34,182 nucleotides of DNA from CAKXIK01 sp050947015. Its GTDB lineage: Bacteria; Bacillota; Clostridia; Oscillospirales; Acutalibacteraceae. Made by a program: the position numbers and the translations under genes. The DNA lies in contig JBMNVT010000023.1 in the NCBI GenBank assembly GCA_050947015.1, positions 1 through 34,182 on the forward strand. The letters run 5' to 3'. This document shows positions 31,516 to 34,182 of the stretch, piece by piece; the stretch's first letter is position 1, and the number at the start of each line of letters is the position of its first letter. The notes under the pieces are model-generated. The model saw only the letters and a program-made list of their open reading frames with translations, was not told the origin of the DNA and did no database searches.

Positions 31516-31586
31516 CTGCAGAACACAGAGAGCGAGCCGCGCGAAAAGCGTGGTTTCCGCGCGGCAAAAGCCCGCTGTGTCCGCAG
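31516..31586 (+). other. three-tier nested hairpin between yfmH and lgt
   Basis: CTGC (31516-31519) pairs with GCAG (31583-31586), ACACAG (31523-31528) with CTGTGT (31575-31580), and GCCGCGCG (31536-31543) with CGCGCGGC (31558-31565). No T-run follows, so it is not a classical terminator. It may be a processing site or a leader structure of lgt. Confidence 0.5.
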
Positions 31587-31632
31587 ACTTCCTGTTTTCA
31601 TAAATAAACTTCAGAAAAGGAATGGTACAGCT

Positions 31633-32748
31633 ATGAACGGTTTTTCCGGAACGGTTTCCTTTGGTTCCAGCAGCAGTTCGCCGTGGTTTTCACTGGATAT
31701 CAACGCGGTTGCCTTTTCTATCGGGCAGTTCGAAATCCGCTGGTATGGCATCCTGATCGGCCTCGGACTTTTGCTGGCGCTGCTTTATGCGTTCAGAAAC
31801 GCAAAACGGTTCGGCATTGATGGCGACCGCATGACCGACGTGGTTTTTCTCAGCGTAATCATCGGTATCATCGGAGCAAGAGCATATTATGTCATTTTCA
31901 ATTTCAGCGAATACGCCGGCCGTCCGTTTTGGGACGTGCTTAAAATTTACGAGGGCGGCCTTGGCATTTACGGCGGTATCATTGCCGGAATGCTCTCGGG
32001 ATATTTCCTTTGTAAATGGCGCAAGGTACATCCGCTTGCCATGCTGGATCTGGCAAGCCTTGGCTTCCTGATCGGCCAGGGAATCGGCCGTTGGGGGAAC
32101 TTCATGAATCAGGAGGCGTTCGGCTGCAACACCAATCTGCCGTGGGGCATGTACAGCCAGTCGACATACGATTATCTTGCTGCGGTGCAGTCCACGCTGG
32201 CAGCGCAGGGCGTTACCGTTGACCCGTCCATGCCGGTGCACCCCTGTTTTCTTTATGAATCCATCTGGTGTCTGCTGGGCTTTTTGCTGCTCCATGTGTT
32301 TTCTAAAAAATGGAAAGCCTACGACGGGCAGATTTTTCTGCTTTACATGCTGTGGTATGGCGTCGGCCGTTTCTGGATCGAAGAGCTGCGCACGGACAGC
32401 CTGATGATGGGACCGTACCGCATTTCCCGTTTCCTTGCCGGGTTCTTTGTGATTGCCAGCATTGTTCTGCTGATTGTATTCCGCAAACGCCGCAGCATCT
32501 TCGGAGAGGAAGGTCTCCGGCTGCAGAACGAGGCGATTGCCGCCGCAAAGGCAAAAAAGGCCGAAGAGAAGGCGGCAAAGGTCTCTGCAGGTAAGCTGGT
32601 TGACGACGATGCCTTTACCGAAACGGATGCGCTAGCCGACGCGGAGGAATCTGACGAAGAAAAAACCGAAGACGAAACCGCCGAACCATCCGCACCGGAG
32701 GAGCCTTCTGCGGAAGAGGTGGATTCCACAGAAAAGAAGAGCGAGTAA
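31633..32748 (+). CDS. lgt: prolipoprotein diacylglyceryl transferase (Lgt)
   Basis: Membrane enzyme that transfers diacylglycerol from phosphatidylglycerol to the lipobox cysteine of prolipoproteins; 371 aa from ATG 31633. About seven helices are visible. Family motifs are IRWYGILIGLG, GARAYYVIFN, GGLGIYGGIIAG, the Lgt signature GRWGNFMNQEAFG, HPCFLYESIWC and RFWIEELRTDS. Residues about 290-371 form an extra cytoplasmic tail, first Ala/Lys-rich and then strongly acidic (Glu/Asp/Ser/Thr/Pro); typical Lgt ends near residue 280. It follows the M16 pair on the same strand after 138 nt. Confidence 0.96.
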   Translation: MNGFSGTVSFGSSSSSPWFSLDINAVAFSIGQFEIRWYGILIGLGLLLALLYAFRNAKRFGIDGDRMTDVVFLSVIIGIIGARAYYVIFNFSEYAGRPFWDVLKIYEGGLGIYGGIIAGMLSGYFLCKWRKVHPLAMLDLASLGFLIGQGIGRWGNFMNQEAFGCNTNLPWGMYSQSTYDYLAAVQSTLAAQGVTVDPSMPVHPCFLYESIWCLLGFLLLHVFSKKWKAYDGQIFLLYMLWYGVGRFWIEELRTDSLMMGPYRISRFLAGFFVIASIVLLIVFRKRRSIFGEEGLRLQNEAIAAAKAKKAEEKAAKVSAGKLVDDDAFTETDALADAEESDEEKTEDETAEPSAPEEPSAEEVDSTEKKSE

Positions 32749-32762
32749 GCTTTGGCTTTTTG

Positions 32763-32803
32763 CGCGAACCGTCCGGCAGGATTTCCGGACGGCCGCGTTT
32801 TTT
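32763..32803 (+). terminator. terminator after lgt
   Basis: CCGTCCGG pairs with CCGGACGG, extended by outer CGCG-CGCG pairs with a small bulge. TTTTTT follows at 32798-32803. Confidence 0.88.
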
Positions 32804-32830
32804 GTTTTCAGATGAAAGGAAGAATGCTTC

Positions 32831-33691
32831 ATGGCAAAATTAATCAGCGGGAAAATTGTGTCGGCACAGGTGAAGGCGCGCGTTGCGGACGAAACCGCAG
32901 AACTGAAAAAGCAGGGGATCACCCCCGGGCTGGCGGTGGTGATCGTGGGGGATGACCCCGCCTCCCGCGTTTATGTTAATAACAAGAAAAAGGCCTGCGC
33001 AGAGGTCGGATTTTACAGCGAGGAGCATGCGCTTCCGGCGCAGACGACGATGGAAGAGCTTTTGGCGCTCGTCAGGAAGCTTAACGCGGACGACAGGATT
33101 AACGGCATTCTGGTTCAGCTGCCTTTGCCGAAGCATCTGGATGAAAAGGCCGTGATCGAAGCAATCGACCCCACGAAGGACGTGGATGCTTTTCATCCGG
33201 CAAATGTGGGACGCATCATGATCGGTGATTATCATTTTCTTCCCTGTACGCCTGCAGGTATTATGGAGATGCTTAAAAGCGAAAATATTGAAATCAGCGG
33301 CAAAGAATGCGTGGTGATCGGCCGCAGCAATATCGTCGGCAAACCGATGGGAATGCTGCTGCTGCATCGCAACGGCACGGTTACCATCTGCCACAGCCGC
33401 ACGAAAAACCTGGCCGAGATATGCCGCCGAGCCGATATTCTGGTTGCCGCGGTGGGCAAAGCGGGATTTGTGACAGCGGATATGGTAAAGCCGGGCGCGG
33501 TGGTGATCGACGTGGGCATGAACCGCAACGCGGAAGGAAAGCTTTGCGGCGACGTTGATTTTGCCGCTGTTGAGCCGGTCGCGTCTTACATCACCCCTGT
33601 TCCGGGTGGCGTCGGGCCGATGACGATCGCCATGCTGATGCAGAACACGCTGACCGCTGCAAGGCTGAAAAACGGGCTGGAAACCCGCTGA
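32831..33691 (+). CDS. folD: methylenetetrahydrofolate dehydrogenase/cyclohydrolase FolD
   Basis: Bifunctional enzyme interconverting methylene-, methenyl- and formyl-tetrahydrofolate in one-carbon metabolism; cytoplasmic, 286 aa, normal length. ATG 32831 has AAAGGA upstream. Motifs are VGDDPASRVYVNNKKKACAE with the catalytic lysine, GILVQLPLPKHLD, KDVDAFHPANVG, PCTPAGIMEML, the nucleotide-binding VIGRSNIVGKPMG and the C-terminal PGGVGPMTIAMLMQNT. It lies after a terminator, so it is probably a separate unit, though no clear promoter is seen in the short gap. Confidence 0.97.
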   Translation: MAKLISGKIVSAQVKARVADETAELKKQGITPGLAVVIVGDDPASRVYVNNKKKACAEVGFYSEEHALPAQTTMEELLALVRKLNADDRINGILVQLPLPKHLDEKAVIEAIDPTKDVDAFHPANVGRIMIGDYHFLPCTPAGIMEMLKSENIEISGKECVVIGRSNIVGKPMGMLLLHRNGTVTICHSRTKNLAEICRRADILVAAVGKAGFVTADMVKPGAVVIDVGMNRNAEGKLCGDVDFAAVEPVASYITPVPGGVGPMTIAMLMQNTLTAARLKNGLETR

Positions 33692-33729
33692 AGCGGAATT
33701 TGGCTGTGCAAAAGAGGGTGCGGCGGGAA

Positions 33730-33962
33730 ATGAGACGTATTCTGTCCGGCCTTTTTGCGCTGATCCTGATGGCGGAGCTGTTCACGCCATGCGGGAGCGC
33801 TTGTGCCGCGGCTGAAAAACCAGCGCTTCGCTTGCAGCGCCGGAGGAACTGCCTTCCGACCGGTCGTCCGGGCCGCGCTGGACGCTCCCTGCCGCGCTGG
33901 GCGGAATCGTTTTGTGTGCAATCGCGGCGGTTTTGATCGTGTTGCTGCGCAGAAAAGCGTAA
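33730..33962 (+). pseudogene. small secreted/anchored membrane protein broken by a frameshift
   Basis: From ATG 33730 the frame encodes a signal peptide (MRRILSGLFALILMAELFTP ... ACAAAEK). After the A-run at 33815-33819 the meaningful sequence moves to the -1 frame. It continues as SLAAPEELPSDRSSG and then a membrane helix, GGIVLCAIAAVLIVLL, followed by RRKA and a stop at 33962. One extra A would join the parts into a 77-aa protein with signal peptide, short outer segment, helix and basic stop-transfer end. It could be a real mutation, a sequencing error in the run, or slippage. No family was recognised. Confidence 0.55.
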
Positions 33963-34002
33963 TTGTGAGAAACAGGAGAAAACGCCTCTGCTGCAAAACT
34001 GC

Positions 34003-34056
34003 AATTTCCCGGATCACAATTTCCCGGATCACCCGGATCACAATTTCCCGGATCAG
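34003..34056. repeat. 15-bp tandem repeat, 3.6 copies
   Basis: AATTTCCCGGATCAC occurs at 34003-34017 and 34018-34032, then a partial CCGGATCAC (34033-34041), then AATTTCCCGGATCAG (34042-34056). No gene overlaps it. A 13-bp palindrome, ATGTGTTACACAT, lies at 34073-34085. The rest of 33963-34160 shows no gene I can support. Confidence 0.85.
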
Positions 34057-34160
34057 TGTAGGTTTGTCAATGATGTGTTACACATTAGGGAAAGAAAATA
34101 GGACAGCTTTGGGAGAGATCCAGTTGAGAGGACGCATGGGAAAATTGTTGTAATGCCTTT

Positions 34161-34182
34161 GCCAGACAGCGAGCTGTCTGGC
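34161..34182. other. perfect 10-bp inverted repeat at the window edge
   Basis: GCCAGACAGC and GCTGTCTGGC flank a 2-nt GA. It could be the stem of a terminator whose T-run lies beyond the window, or the edge of a mobile or repeated element. Confidence 0.6.

Noticed and set aside
1..34182. CRISPR arrays, tRNA or rRNA genes, prophage or intact insertion sequences
   Set aside because: No regularly spaced repeats, no recognisable RNA gene and no transposase or phage protein were seen on either strand.

Overview
The window looks like ordinary chromosome of an anaerobic Firmicute, most likely a Clostridia lineage related to Oscillospirales/Ruminococcaceae. This is an inference. It rests on the moderate-to-high GC impression, the strong AAGGAG-type ribosome binding sites, sigma-A promoters (TTGACA-17-TATAAT type), an oxygen-sensitive ribonucleotide reductase (NrdD/NrdG), a DUF4364 protein next to RNase R, a paired M16 peptidase set (YfmF/YfmH), an LCP protein and a Firmicute-type CstA. 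I recognised no rRNA, tRNA, CRISPR array or intact transposon.

Layout. 1-2932: a zinc/manganese-type ABC importer (binding protein, ATPase, permease) behind a strong promoter whose start site is covered by a perfect 31-bp palindrome of Fur/Zur type. 3048-7146: the sbcD-sbcC nuclease operon (minus). 7147-10359: an Entner-Doudoroff branch, eda-kdgK (minus), diverging from an IclR-family (KdgR-like) regulator, with TGAAACA/TGTTTCA operators between them. 10398-12413: an intracellular GH20 hexosaminidase with its own promoter and terminator. 12453-15332: DUF4364 and RNase R (minus). 15407-17492: cstA with an upstream palindrome. 17542-17955: a cold-shock protein with a structured leader (minus). 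18089-19912: an unclassified clan GH-A-like glycosidase. 19925-21256: marR-tauE (minus). 21277-22369: a DUF3737 beta-helix protein, followed by a decayed HRDC (RecQ-type) remnant. 22411-25358: nrdD-nrdG with NrdR-like boxes. 25464-28788: LCP protein, a Dabb-domain protein and YifB/ComM (all minus). 28793-32803: yfmF-yfmH-lgt. 32831-33691: folD. 33730-34182: a frameshifted small membrane protein, a 15-bp tandem repeat, a short palindrome and a terminal hairpin.

How the genes work together. The KDG kinase and KDPG aldolase convert 2-keto-3-deoxygluconate to pyruvate and glyceraldehyde-3-phosphate, probably from hexuronates taken up elsewhere, under the divergent IclR repressor. CstA is plausibly a pyruvate or peptide carrier. 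The two cytoplasmic glycosidases fit a saccharolytic gut or fermenter lifestyle.

I found no obvious large new multi-gene system. The most interesting signals are regulatory or decayed: the long metal-box palindrome, the aldolase-VOC fusion, the unclassified glycosidase, the alternative leader structures of csp and yifB, the HRDC fossil, and the small membrane protein interrupted at an A-run. All calls are from reading the sequence; no database searches were run.
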